A stretch of 64,000 bases of DNA from Phaeobacter bryozoorum. GTDB lineage: Bacteria; Pseudomonadota; Alphaproteobacteria; Rhodobacterales; Rhodobacteraceae. Below, one piece after another: positions 1 to 8,167 of this stretch. Under the pieces are notes generated by a model. It did no database searches, was not told the DNA's origin, and saw nothing but the letters and a program-made list of their open reading frames with translations. Made by a program: the position numbers and the translations under genes. The stretch lies in NCBI RefSeq assembly GCF_041893525.1, contig NZ_CP169068.1, one strand, 5' to 3'. The stretch's first letter is position 1; each line of letters opens with the position of its first letter.

Positions 1-744
1 TTTGTTGGCCTCGGAAACCCCGGCGCGAAATATGCAGGCAACCGGCACAATATCGGCTTTATGGCGCTGGATCAGATTGCTAGCGACCACGGGTTTTCGC
101 CTTGGAAATCAAAGTTCCAGGCCCAGATCAGTGAAGGTGTGCTTGGCGGAACCAAAGTCCTGCTGCTGAAACCGCAGACCTTTATGAACCTGTCCGGTCA
201 GTCCGTCGGCGAAGCTATGCGGTTCTATAAACTCGCCCCCGTCGATGTGATTGTCCTGCACGATGAGCTGGACCTTGCACCGGGGAAGGCGCGGGTGAAA
301 CAGGGTGGCGGCCATGCAGGCCATAATGGGCTGCGCTCGATCCATTCTCATATCGGTGCAGATTACGGTCGCGTGCGGCTCGGTATCGGTCACCCGGGTC
401 ACAAGGACGCCGTTGCAGGATATGTGCTACGCGATTTCGCGAAGGCAGATGAGGTCTGGCTCGATGATCTAATGCGCGGTATCTCCGACGGCGCCGCCCA
501 TTTGGCGGCGGGAGATGGCGGAAAATTCATGAATGCCGTTGCCCTGCGCGTGGCTCCACCGCGCAGCTCGAGCGCCGGGTCGGCGCCAAAGGGGCAGAAA
601 GCTGCCGTACCTTCGGAAAAAGCGGCAAAATCCGGAGACACGGCCAAGTCGCAGCCCTCCCAGCCTTCACAAGCCGATAGAACTGACACCGGCAATCAAC
701 CCCAGCCATCCGCCATGGAGCGGCTGCTGAACAAGTTCAAGTAA
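1..744 (+). CDS. pth: Peptidyl-tRNA hydrolase, 5' end outside window
   Basis: Releases peptides from stalled peptidyl-tRNA in the cytoplasm. The open frame runs from base 1 (FVGLGNPG) so only the first few codons are missing. The family motifs are visible: GNPG, the RHNIGF segment carrying the catalytic His, KPQTFMNLSG, and HDELDLAPGK followed by GGGHAGHNGLRS. After the folded domain (about residue 185 of the visible part) comes a roughly 60-residue Ser/Pro/Ala/Lys-rich tail ending MERLLNKFK, an extension common in alphaproteobacterial Pth. The next gene starts 77 bases downstream behind its own ribosome-binding site, so an operon with it is possible but not shown. Confidence 0.95.
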   Translation, partial: FVGLGNPGAKYAGNRHNIGFMALDQIASDHGFSPWKSKFQAQISEGVLGGTKVLLLKPQTFMNLSGQSVGEAMRFYKLAPVDVIVLHDELDLAPGKARVKQGGGHAGHNGLRSIHSHIGADYGRVRLGIGHPGHKDAVAGYVLRDFAKADEVWLDDLMRGISDGAAHLAAGDGGKFMNAVALRVAPPRSSSAGSAPKGQKAAVPSEKAAKSGDTAKSQPSQPSQADRTDTGNQPQPSAMERLLNKFK

Positions 745-821
745 TTAAAGTTTCCGTTGCGTCCTGTTTGCGCGGGCAGGCTCCGGCTGGCTAGGCTCAG
801 CCGCGCCCGAGGAGGATTTTT

Positions 822-1985
822 ATGCGTCGATATTTAGAGCTATTTTCCTATTTTCTGATAACCTTACTGATCTGCGCGACCGCCCTTGCCTATTGGCAGC
901 GAGAGTCGCTGAGCCGTCTGATGGCCGTGAACAGGCTGTTTGATGCAGATCGTATTGTTTCTAATTTCTCAAATATGGAGGCGGCATTCCTGACGGTCCC
1001 CCTTGATCGTGGCGACACTGCGGTCAGCCCCCTACCGCGCGGCGTCGAAATGACACTGCCAGCCGGCACCCAAGACTGGATCAATGAGCGGACGGTTACG
1101 TCTCTCTTGGTACTGAAGGGCGGTCAGCTTCGTCACGAAAGCTATTATCAGGGGACCGAACCGGGTGATCTGCGGATTTCCTGGTCGATGGCCAAGAGCT
1201 ACCTCTCGGCGCTGCTGGGCATTCTGTTGCAGGAGGATAAGATCCGCTCGCTCGATGATCTTGTCATCGAGTATGCGCCCGAGCTGAAGGGCAGTGCCTA
1301 TGAGCGGGCCAGCATCCGCAATGTGTTGAATATGGCCAGCGGAGTTAAGTTCAACGAGGATTATCTGGACTATAACTCCGACATCAACCGTATGGGGCGC
1401 ACGCTGGCGCTTGGCGGCACGCTGGATGAGTTCGCCGCCGGCCTGACCGAAACAATCGGAGCCCCGGGCGAGGCCTGGCAGTATGTCTCCATCGACACCC
1501 ATGTGCTGGGAATGGTCATCCGCGGGGCAACGGGCCGCACCGTCCCGGACCTTCTGTCAGAGAAAATACTGCGGCATCTCGGCCTGGAACAGGCGGGCTA
1601 TTATCTGACGGATGGCGAGGGCGTTGCCTTTGTGCTGGGAGGGATCAACCAGACCACGCGAGACTATGCACGCTTTGGTCAGATGATTGCCCTGAACGGC
1701 CACTACAACGGCATCCAGGTGGTTCCGCAGGCCTGGATCACCGCCTCCACCCGGCCATCGGCGCCGACAAAGGCCGGTCGTATCGGGTATGGGTTTCAAT
1801 GGTGGATCCCCAAGAATGCCGTACCGGGCGAATTTCTGGCCAGAGGGGTCTACGGGCAGTATATCTATATCAATCAGGCCCGCGAGGTGGTGATTGTGGT
1901 AACCAGCGCTGATCGGCGGTTCCGTGATCCCGGTGTCGCTGATGAAAACGTCAGAATACTGCGGGCCCTTGCCAAATCTCTGTAG
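822..1985 (+). CDS. Membrane-anchored serine hydrolase, beta-lactamase/NylB-like fold
   Basis: A 387-residue protein with a single N-terminal hydrophobic segment (about residues 8-24), probably a signal anchor facing the periplasm. The active-site signature of class C beta-lactamase-like hydrolases is present: S122-M-A-K125 (SxxK) and Y221-V-S223 (YxS), with the usual downstream GYGFQWW block. Families with this fold include esterases, D-amino peptidases and 6-aminohexanoate-dimer hydrolase; the substrate cannot be read from sequence. The start is supported by a GAGGAGG Shine-Dalgarno sequence a few bases upstream. The following DUF2237 gene begins 9 bases after the stop, so the two are probably cotranscribed. 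Confidence 0.85.
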   Translation: MRRYLELFSYFLITLLICATALAYWQRESLSRLMAVNRLFDADRIVSNFSNMEAAFLTVPLDRGDTAVSPLPRGVEMTLPAGTQDWINERTVTSLLVLKGGQLRHESYYQGTEPGDLRISWSMAKSYLSALLGILLQEDKIRSLDDLVIEYAPELKGSAYERASIRNVLNMASGVKFNEDYLDYNSDINRMGRTLALGGTLDEFAAGLTETIGAPGEAWQYVSIDTHVLGMVIRGATGRTVPDLLSEKILRHLGLEQAGYYLTDGEGVAFVLGGINQTTRDYARFGQMIALNGHYNGIQVVPQAWITASTRPSAPTKAGRIGYGFQWWIPKNAVPGEFLARGVYGQYIYINQAREVVIVVTSADRRFRDPGVADENVRILRALAKSL

Positions 1986-1994
1986 GATCCGACC

Positions 1995-2378
1995 ATGGAC
2001 CAAGACGACAGCATAAACGTATTCGGGAGAGCCCTGGCCTCCTGTTCCACCGCTCCGATGACCGGGTTCTTTCGTGACGGCCATTGCAACACCTGCGCGC
2101 AGGATCAGGGCAGCCATACGGTCTGCGCGGTGATGACGGATGAGTTTCTGGCCTATTCCAAATACGTCGGCAATGACCTCTCCACACCGCGCCCCGAATT
2201 CGGCTTTGCCGGGCTGAAGGCCGGGGACAGCTGGTGCCTTTGTGCCGCGCGTTTCCTTCAGGCGGCTGACGAAGGTTGCGCACCACAGGTCAACCTTGCG
2301 GCGACACATAAGCGTGCTTTGGAGATCGTTCCGCTCAGCGTGCTGAAAAACCATGCTGCATCAGGGGAAACCTCTTAG
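1995..2378 (+). CDS. DUF2237 family protein
   Basis: A 127-residue cytosolic protein that matches the DUF2237 family over its whole length: NVFGRALASCS, PMTGFFRDGHCNT, GSHTVCAVMTDEFL, GNDLSTPRPEFGF and GDSWCLCAARF are all recognisable. The family has no assigned biochemical function. It is Cys-rich for its size (six Cys, several in conserved positions), which hints at metal binding or redox sensitivity, but that is inference. The ATG follows an AGGA motif. It lies 9 bases behind the serine hydrolase and just ahead of a rho-independent terminator. Confidence 0.85.
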   Translation: MDQDDSINVFGRALASCSTAPMTGFFRDGHCNTCAQDQGSHTVCAVMTDEFLAYSKYVGNDLSTPRPEFGFAGLKAGDSWCLCAARFLQAADEGCAPQVNLAATHKRALEIVPLSVLKNHAASGETS

Positions 2379-2414
2379 GCGCAGCGAACCGCCTGCGAGC
2401 CTAGAGCCACGAAT

Positions 2415-2446
2415 AAAGGCGCCCGCGATGCGAGGCGCCTTTTTCT
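2415..2446 (+). terminator. Rho-independent terminator after DUF2237 gene
   Basis: A perfect 9-bp stem (AAAGGCGCC with GGCGCCTTT) around a 10-base loop is followed by a short T-run on the plus strand. It sits between the convergent DUF2237 gene and trpB. The reverse orientation has a weaker T-run, so it serves mainly the plus strand. Confidence 0.8.
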
Positions 2447-2471
2447 TGATTATTCGCGCATTGTGGCAGGT

Positions 2472-3725
2472 TCAGTCGCTGTCGCGGCCTTCGGTGTCAG
2501 ACATGTCAAAGCCGAGGTGACGGGCGACGGTAAAGATATCCTTGTCGCCACGACCACACATGTTCATCACGATGATATGGTCTTTTGGCAGATCCGGTGC
2601 GATCTTCATCACATGCGCCAGTGCATGGCTTGGCTCAAGCGCCGGGATGATCCCCTCCAGCGCACAGGACAGCTGAAACGCTTCCAGCGCCTCCTTATCG
2701 GTGATGGAGACGTAGTCGGCGCGGCCGATATCATTCAGCCAGGCGTGTTCCGGCCCGATCCCCGGGTAGTCCAGTCCGGCAGAGATCGAAAAGCCCTCAA
2801 GGATCTGCCCGTCGTCGTCCTGCAACAGGTAGGTTCGGTTGCCGTGAAGCACCCCCGGGCGACCGCCAGTTAGAGATGCGCAATGCTGCATCTTCTCGTC
2901 AACCCCCTTGCCGCCGGCCTCGACCCCGATGATGTTGACCGATTTGTCATCAAGGAAGGGGTAGAACAGGCCCATGGCGTTCGATCCGCCACCGATGGCC
3001 GCAATCACAGTGTCAGGCAGGCGACCCTCCCCCTCCTGCTCCGCGAGCTGCCAGCGGACCTCTTTGCCGATCACCGCCTGGAAGTCGCGCACCATCGCCG
3101 GATAGGGGTGTGGGCCAGCCACCGTCCCGATGCAGTAAAAGGTGTCGTGGACGTTGGTCACCCAGTCGCGCAGCGCGTCATTCATGGCATCTTTCAGCGT
3201 TCCACGCCCCGAGGTGACCGGGATCACCTCAGCACCCAGAAGCCGCATACGGAAGACATTGGGCGCCTGACGCTGCACATCATGAGCGCCCATATAGACC
3301 ACGCATTTCAGGCCGAACTTAGCGCAGACCGTTGCTGTTGCAACACCATGCTGCCCGGCGCCCGTCTCGGCGATGATCCGGTTCTTGCCCATGCGGCGGG
3401 CGAGCAGGATCTGCCCCAGAACATTGTTGATCTTATGCGCGCCAGTGTGGTTCAGCTCATCACGCTTCAGATAAACCTTGGCACCGCCGAGATGGTCCGT
3501 CAACCGCTCGGCGAAATAGAGCGGGCTGGGGCGACCCACATAGTTCTTCCAAAGGTCATCCATCTCCGCCCAGAAACTTGGATCATCCTTGGCGCGATCA
3601 TACTCCTCTTCCAGGCTGAGGATCAGCGGCATCAGGGTCTCGCTGACAAACCGTCCCCCGAAAATACCAAACCGTCCCTGTTCGTCAGGACCGTTCATGA
3701 AGCTGTTGAATAGATCTTCGGCCAT
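2472..3725 (-). CDS. trpB: Tryptophan synthase beta subunit
   Basis: Condenses indole with L-serine to tryptophan using pyridoxal phosphate; partner of TrpA. The 417-residue protein starts MAEDLFNSF; an upstream in-frame extension is possible but the GAAGGAAAG ribosome-binding site marks this ATG. The PLP lysine is K98 in HTGAHKINN, and the phosphate-binding loop GGGSNAMG and the ETGAGQHG motif are intact. It lies downstream of trpF with a 135-base gap. trpA is not in the window. Confidence 0.97.
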   Translation of the reverse strand: MAEDLFNSFMNGPDEQGRFGIFGGRFVSETLMPLILSLEEEYDRAKDDPSFWAEMDDLWKNYVGRPSPLYFAERLTDHLGGAKVYLKRDELNHTGAHKINNVLGQILLARRMGKNRIIAETGAGQHGVATATVCAKFGLKCVVYMGAHDVQRQAPNVFRMRLLGAEVIPVTSGRGTLKDAMNDALRDWVTNVHDTFYCIGTVAGPHPYPAMVRDFQAVIGKEVRWQLAEQEGEGRLPDTVIAAIGGGSNAMGLFYPFLDDKSVNIIGVEAGGKGVDEKMQHCASLTGGRPGVLHGNRTYLLQDDDGQILEGFSISAGLDYPGIGPEHAWLNDIGRADYVSITDKEALEAFQLSCALEGIIPALEPSHALAHVMKIAPDLPKDHIIVMNMCGRGDKDIFTVARHLGFDMSDTEGRDSD

Positions 3726-3860
3726 GGTTCTTTCCTTCTTCGCGGCGCTCGATATGAGTATAGCGCAGCCTGCCCCGGGTAAAGAGAGGTGCAGCGGATT
3801 ATCGAGGCTGATGCGCAATGTCGCGGCGCTGGTGTTGGATCGCCGGAGCCAAGGTGCCGC

Positions 3861-4511
3861 TCAGCGGCGTGGCGCACCGGCGGCTTCACAGAATGCACGA
3901 ATGCGGGCCGGATCCTTCACGCCAACCGTGCTCTCTGCACCGGAGGCCACATCGACCTGACGCGCGCCGGTGACCCGGATCGCCTCGGCGACATTCTCAG
4001 GCGTCAAGCCGCCTGCCAGCATCCAGGGCCGCCGCCAGTATTTCTTGCGCGCCAGCAGACCCCAGTCAAAGATGACCCCATTGCCGCCGGGAAGAACGGC
4101 CCCCTTCGGCGCCTTGGCATCGACGAGAATCTGGTCCGCAACGGATTCGTAGACTTCGATCCCCTGGATATCCTCAGCATTCGAGACTCCTAGAACCTTC
4201 ATCACCGGCAGGCCGTAGCGTGCTTTGACCTGCGCAACCCGCTCCGGCGTTTCCTGCCCGTGCAACTGAATCATGTCCAATGGTACAACACTGGTGATTT
4301 CATCCAGCAGGGCGTCATCCGGATTGACCACCAACGCGACCTTGCACAAGCCCATCGGCGCCTCAACAGCAAGTACTGCCGCCTCCTGCGGGGTAACAGA
4401 CCGGGGGGATTTCGGAAAGAAGTTGAAACCAATATAGGCGGCGCCCGCCTCAGCCGCAGCCGCGATGTCGCCCGGCGTTTTCAGCCCACAGATCTTGACC
4501 CGAATGTCCAT
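3861..4511 (-). CDS. trpF: Phosphoribosylanthranilate isomerase
   Basis: Third step of tryptophan synthesis, an Amadori rearrangement of phosphoribosylanthranilate in a TIM barrel. The 216-residue length is typical. The catalytic Cys is in VKICGLK at the N-terminus and the general acid Asp in ILVDAK; the phosphate-binding end is seen in MLAGGLTPENV and VDVASGAE. It follows the lapA-like gene by 6 bases, so it is probably cotranscribed with ihfB and lapA, an arrangement conserved in Rhodobacterales. Confidence 0.95.
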   Translation of the reverse strand: MDIRVKICGLKTPGDIAAAAEAGAAYIGFNFFPKSPRSVTPQEAAVLAVEAPMGLCKVALVVNPDDALLDEITSVVPLDMIQLHGQETPERVAQVKARYGLPVMKVLGVSNAEDIQGIEVYESVADQILVDAKAPKGAVLPGGNGVIFDWGLLARKKYWRRPWMLAGGLTPENVAEAIRVTGARQVDVASGAESTVGVKDPARIRAFCEAAGAPRR

Positions 4512-4517
4512 GGGGCG

Positions 4518-4868
4518 TCAGCTCGCTTCGTCGAGAATAGCGAGGACCTCGTCCTTGCCCTCGTGTTTCTGCTTCTTCAGGCGATTGACCTCGCGCGAGA
4601 GCTTCTTCGCCTCGCGAGCCTTCAGATCTGCTTCGCGGCGATGTTTGTGTTCACGCAGCCATTCGATGATGAAGCCGATGATCAATCCAACCGCAATGCC
4701 ACCCAGAACCACCACAAACAGCGGCAACGTGATCTGAAAATTATATCCCAGAAGTTCGGCAAAAGCCGTGGGCATCAGTTTGAGTTCAACCAGCCCCCGA
4801 TTCGCCAAAGAAACAGAGATAAGAGCGATAGCAATCACCCCAAGATAGGCATAGCGAATATAGCGCAT
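4518..4868 (-). CDS. LapA family (DUF1049) inner-membrane protein
   Basis: A 116-residue membrane protein with two hydrophobic segments (about residues 7-22 and 46-68), followed by a highly charged helical tail rich in Lys, Arg and Glu (residues 70-110) that is probably cytosolic and coiled. This is the layout of LapA/YciS proteins, which in E. coli work with LapB in lipopolysaccharide assembly control; the role here is inferred. Its ATG overlaps the ihfB stop codon by one base (TGATG), which suggests translational coupling. Confidence 0.8.
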   Translation of the reverse strand: MRYIRYAYLGVIAIALISVSLANRGLVELKLMPTAFAELLGYNFQITLPLFVVVLGGIAVGLIIGFIIEWLREHKHRREADLKAREAKKLSREVNRLKKQKHEGKDEVLAILDEAS

Positions 4869-5152
4869 CAGGCTTTTCCGTTCAGGCGATCCCTCAAGAG
4901 TTTACCTGTCTTGAAGAACGGCACGTGTTTTTCTTCAACATGGACCGTTTCGCCGGTACGGGGATTGCGACCAACCCGCGCATCCCGCTGTTTCACCGAA
5001 AAGGCGCCAAAGCCCCGCAGCTCCACACGATCACCGCGCGCCATTGCGTCGGTCACCTCTTCGAACACGGTATTCACGATCCGCTCCACATCACGCTGAT
5101 ACAGGTGCGGGTTTTCGTCTGCAATCTTCTGGATCAATTCCGAGCGGATCAT
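4868..5152 (-). CDS. ihfB: Integration host factor subunit beta
   Basis: DNA-bending nucleoid protein that pairs with IHF-alpha. The 94-residue length is exact for the family, starting MIRSELIQKIA behind a GGGAGGG ribosome-binding site, although the frame stays open another 56 codons upstream. The DNA-intercalating arm is visible as GRNPRTGE, flanked by RGFGAFSVK and the C-terminal FKTGKLLRDRLN. It is the first gene of the ihfB-lapA-trpF unit and lies behind rpsA, a classic proteobacterial neighbourhood. Confidence 0.96.
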   Translation of the reverse strand: MIRSELIQKIADENPHLYQRDVERIVNTVFEEVTDAMARGDRVELRGFGAFSVKQRDARVGRNPRTGETVHVEEKHVPFFKTGKLLRDRLNGKA

Positions 5153-5493
5153 CTCTCGGCCCTCCCAAGCCAAGCTAGGCACAGTTTCTATCCACCGACT
5201 ATAGGTACAAAACCTCAAACCGGGAACAGTGGATACGGGCCTGCCCCGCAAATAAGTCAGCGTTTGCCTATCATTAGGCTCGTTCAGGCGGCTTTCACCC
5301 ACAAAGCAGAGATGGGGCACGCCGGATTCATCTGCAAGGGTGGGGACAGATTTTGTGATTCGCAGTCAGGCCCGGCGGTGTTTTCCCCCCGCCTGCCGCC
5401 ACGGGAGAGACGATTGGCCTGCGACAAAAAGAAACGGCCCCACCCAACAGGGCAGGACCGTTCATACTCGTCAGCCTAGGCTGGCTGCTGAAA
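5153..5493. other. Intergenic region between rpsA and ihfB
   Basis: 341 bases without a gene. It contains the rpsA terminator at its rpsA-proximal side and presumably the ihfB promoter. A TATAGT -10-like hexamer lies on the minus strand at 5203-5198, about 46 bases ahead of the ihfB start, but no good -35 sequence stands 16-18 bases upstream. No convincing small reading frame is seen. Confidence 0.5.
5424..5462 (-). terminator. Rho-independent terminator of rpsA
   Basis: On the minus strand a 13-bp hairpin (AACGG...CCGTT outer stem, two G-U pairs inside, TGTT loop) occupies 5462-5433 and is followed by TTTCTTTTT. It begins about 30 bases after the rpsA stop. Confidence 0.85.
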
Positions 5494-7172
5494 TCAGTCG
5501 CCTGTTTTCAGCGCTGCGCCGAGGATATCGCCCAGCGATGCGCCGGAATCCGAGGAGCCGTACTGTTCGACAGCTTCTTTTTCTTCCGCGATTTCGCGTG
5601 CTTTGATCGACAGGCCCAGACGGCGGGTCTTGCTGTCCACGTTGGTCACGCGCACATCAACCTTGTCACCAACCGAGAAGCGCTCAGGGCGCTGTTCGGC
5701 ACGGTCACGCGACAGATCGGAGCGGCGGATGAAGGACTTCATGCCTTCGTATTCCACTTCGATGCCGCCTTCTTCGATGGCGGTGACGTTCACGGTCACG
5801 ATGGAGCCGCGCTTCACGCCGCCCACGGCTTCTGCGAACTTGTCGCCGCCCAGGGCTTTGATCGACAGCGAGATACGCTCTTTCTCGACATCCACTTCGG
5901 AAACAACGGCCGAAACCATGTCGCCTTTGCGGTAGTTCTGAATCGCGTCTTCGCCGCGCTCGTCCCAGCTGAGGTCGGAGAGGTGAACCATGCCGTCGAT
6001 GTCGCCGTCGAGGCCAATGAACAGACCGAATTCGGTGATGTTCTTGACTTCGCCTTCGACCTGGGTGCCCTCCGGGTGAGTCTCAGCAAAGACTTCCCAC
6101 GGGTTGCGCATGGTCTGCTTGAGGCCCAGAGACACGCGGCGCTTGGCACCGTCGATTTCCAGAACCATGACGTCGACTTCCTGGGAAGTTGAGACGATCT
6201 TGCCCGGGTGGACGTTCTTCTTGGTCCAGGACATCTCGGAGACGTGAACCAGACCTTCGACACCCGGCTCCAGCTCAACAAATGCACCGTAATCGGTGAT
6301 GTTGGTGACGCGACCCTTGTGCACGGAGGACAGCGGGTACTTGGCGCCAACCAGATCCCACGGATCTTCCTGCAGCTGCTTCATGCCGAGGCTGATGCGG
6401 TGGGTGTCTTTGTTGATCTTGATGACCTGAACCTTGACGGTTTCGCCGATCGACAGGATCTCGGAGGGGTGGTTCACACGGCGCCATGCCATGTCGGTGA
6501 CGTGCAGCAGGCCGTCAACGCCGCCCAGGTCAACAAACGCACCGTATTCGGTGATGTTCTTGACGACACCGTCCACTGCCTGGCCTTCGGACAGGTTGCC
6601 GATAACTTCGGCGCGCTGCTCGGCGCGGACTCTTCGAGGATCGCACGGCGGGACACAACGATGTTGCCACGACGACGATCCATCTTCAGGATCTGGAACG
6701 GCTGCTTCAGACCCATCAGCGGGCCAGCGTCGCGCACGGGGCGCACGTCAACCTGCGAACCGGGCAGGAATGCAACTGCGCCGCCCAGATCGACGGTGAA
6801 GCCGCCTTTGACACGACCGAAGATCGCACCTTCGACGCGCTGGTCGTCTGCGTATGCTTTTTCCAGGCGATCCCATGCTTCTTCGCGGCGGGCCATCTCG
6901 CGGGAGATAACTGCTTCGCCACGGGCGTTCTCAGCAGCGCGCAGGAAGACTTCTACTTCGTCGCCAACAGAGATTTCGGGAGCTTCGCCAGGGTTTGCGA
7001 ATTCTTTAAGCTCAACGCGGCCTTCCATTTTGTAGCCGACGTCGATGATGGCCTGGCCCGCTTCGATTGCGATGACCTTGCCTTTTACGACAGACCCTTC
7101 TTCGGGTGTGTCCATTTCGAAGCTTTCGTTCAGGAGGGCTTCGAATTCCTCCATCGATGTGTCTTGAGCCAT
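5494..7172 (-). CDS. rpsA: 30S ribosomal protein S1, with an apparent one-base frameshift
   Basis: Ribosomal protein S1 binds mRNA and aids initiation. Read across one missing base, the gene encodes about 559 residues with six S1 repeats, the usual size for Rhodobacterales. The first part (residues 1-182, ending VSRRAILEES) is in one frame; the remainder (RAEQRAEVIGNLSEGQ..., then DGVVKNITEYGAFVDLGG to the C-terminal ALKTGD) is in another. The break lies at 6626-6628, where the minus strand reads TCCGCGCC; restoring one C (TCCCGCGCC) rejoins the frames exactly. S1 is normally essential, so a sequencing or assembly error is the likeliest cause. The start has an AAAGGAAA ribosome-binding site; a strong terminator follows the gene. 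Confidence 0.93.
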
Positions 7173-7561
7173 GTGGTCTCAGGTTTCCTTTACAAATCGG
7201 TTTTATCTGGCCGGGCGGTTGTCTCCGCCGGTCTTGAAGATTGGTCCGTATGAGGCGCAGCACATGCCGGTCTGATCAGACAAACACAAAGGGCCGAGGT
7301 ATGCCCCGACCCTGCTCAGAATGCCGCCCGTGCGTTAACCGCCTCTATAGTGACAGCGCGCTTAGTATGCGGATTCCCCCTTCGGCGCAAGGGAAACCGT
7401 CATAAATCTCCGCAAAGGACGGGGCACACCGACAATAACCGCTGGAACGAGCAAAAACACGCGAGGTTTCGCTCTGCCATGGGACGCAACAGCGGCTTAT
7501 CGCCGTGACATGGCTATCTGATCTGCCCTGCAAACTGCGGATTAGGGATTGCCAACGGCCG
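7173..7561. other. Intergenic region between cmk and rpsA, long rpsA leader
   Basis: 389 bases without a convincing gene. On the minus strand it holds, in order, the end of the cmk transcript with a terminator-like hairpin (7312-7282), then about 110 bases leading into rpsA. That leader contains a second GC-rich hairpin (CCGGCGG and CCGCCcGG around 7229-7209) just ahead of the rpsA ribosome-binding site. Such a structure could be an S1 autoregulatory element, but no known motif is recognised. Confidence 0.4.
7282..7312 (-). terminator. Terminator or attenuator between cmk and rpsA
   Basis: On the minus strand a 9-bp fully paired hairpin (GGGTCGGGG with CCTCGGCCC, including G-U pairs, CATA loop) is followed by TTTGTGTTT. 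It lies about 250 bases after cmk and 110 before rpsA, so it could end cmk transcripts or attenuate read-through into rpsA. Confidence 0.65.
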
Positions 7562-8167
7562 CTAGCGGCGTGCCTCAATGGCTGCAATGGCCATCGCCAC
7601 AGCTTCCTCGATGCTCAACGCGCTGGTGTCCAGGATCACCGCATCGCTGGCAGGTTTCAGAGGCGACTCGGAACGGTTTGTGTCGCGTGCATCGCGGGCC
7701 TTCACATCTTCCAGCACCTCGGCAAAGCTGGTGGGGTTTCCAGCAGCCATCAGCTCCTGCAAACGTCGCTGCGCGCGCACTTCGGCGCTTGCCGTCACGA
7801 AAAGCTTTGCCTGCGCACGCGGGCAGATCACGGTGCCGATGTCCCGCCCGTCCAGCACCGCGCCGCCAGCCCGACGGGCAAAGGCGCGTTGAAAATCGAC
7901 CAAGGCCGCGCGCACTTCAGGGATCACAGCAACCTTTGAGGCGGCCTGGGCCACCTGTGCCGTACGCAGTTCAGGGCGCTCAAGATCCTCAGGCAGCAGC
8001 GCAAGCGCGGCCTCAATCGGCTTATCACCTGCGAGCATCCGCGCGCCAACGGCACGATAGAGCAGCCCGGTGTCCAGGTGACCAAAGCCGAAATGAGCCG
8101 CAACCGCCCGCGATATCGTGCCCTTACCCGCAGCAGCGGGGCCATCAACTGCGACCGTGAAGCTCAT
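7562..8167 (-). CDS. cmk: Cytidylate kinase
   Basis: Phosphorylates CMP and dCMP with ATP. The 201-residue protein begins FTVAVDGPAAAGKGT, a P-loop typical of the family, and has the LDTGLLYRAV substrate segment and the DGRDIGTV motif. Its ATG overlaps the stop codon of aroA (ATGA), and the order aroA-cmk-rpsA is widely conserved in proteobacteria. Confidence 0.95.
   Translation of the reverse strand: MSFTVAVDGPAAAGKGTISRAVAAHFGFGHLDTGLLYRAVGARMLAGDKPIEAALALLPEDLERPELRTAQVAQAASKVAVIPEVRAALVDFQRAFARRAGGAVLDGRDIGTVICPRAQAKLFVTASAEVRAQRRLQELMAAGNPTSFAEVLEDVKARDARDTNRSESPLKPASDAVILDTSALSIEEAVAMAIAAIEARR

Noticed and set aside
6474..7172. Programmed frameshifting or two separate S1-like genes
   Set aside because: There is no slippery sequence, and adding one base restores a perfect full-length S1; an error or simple mutation is more economical.
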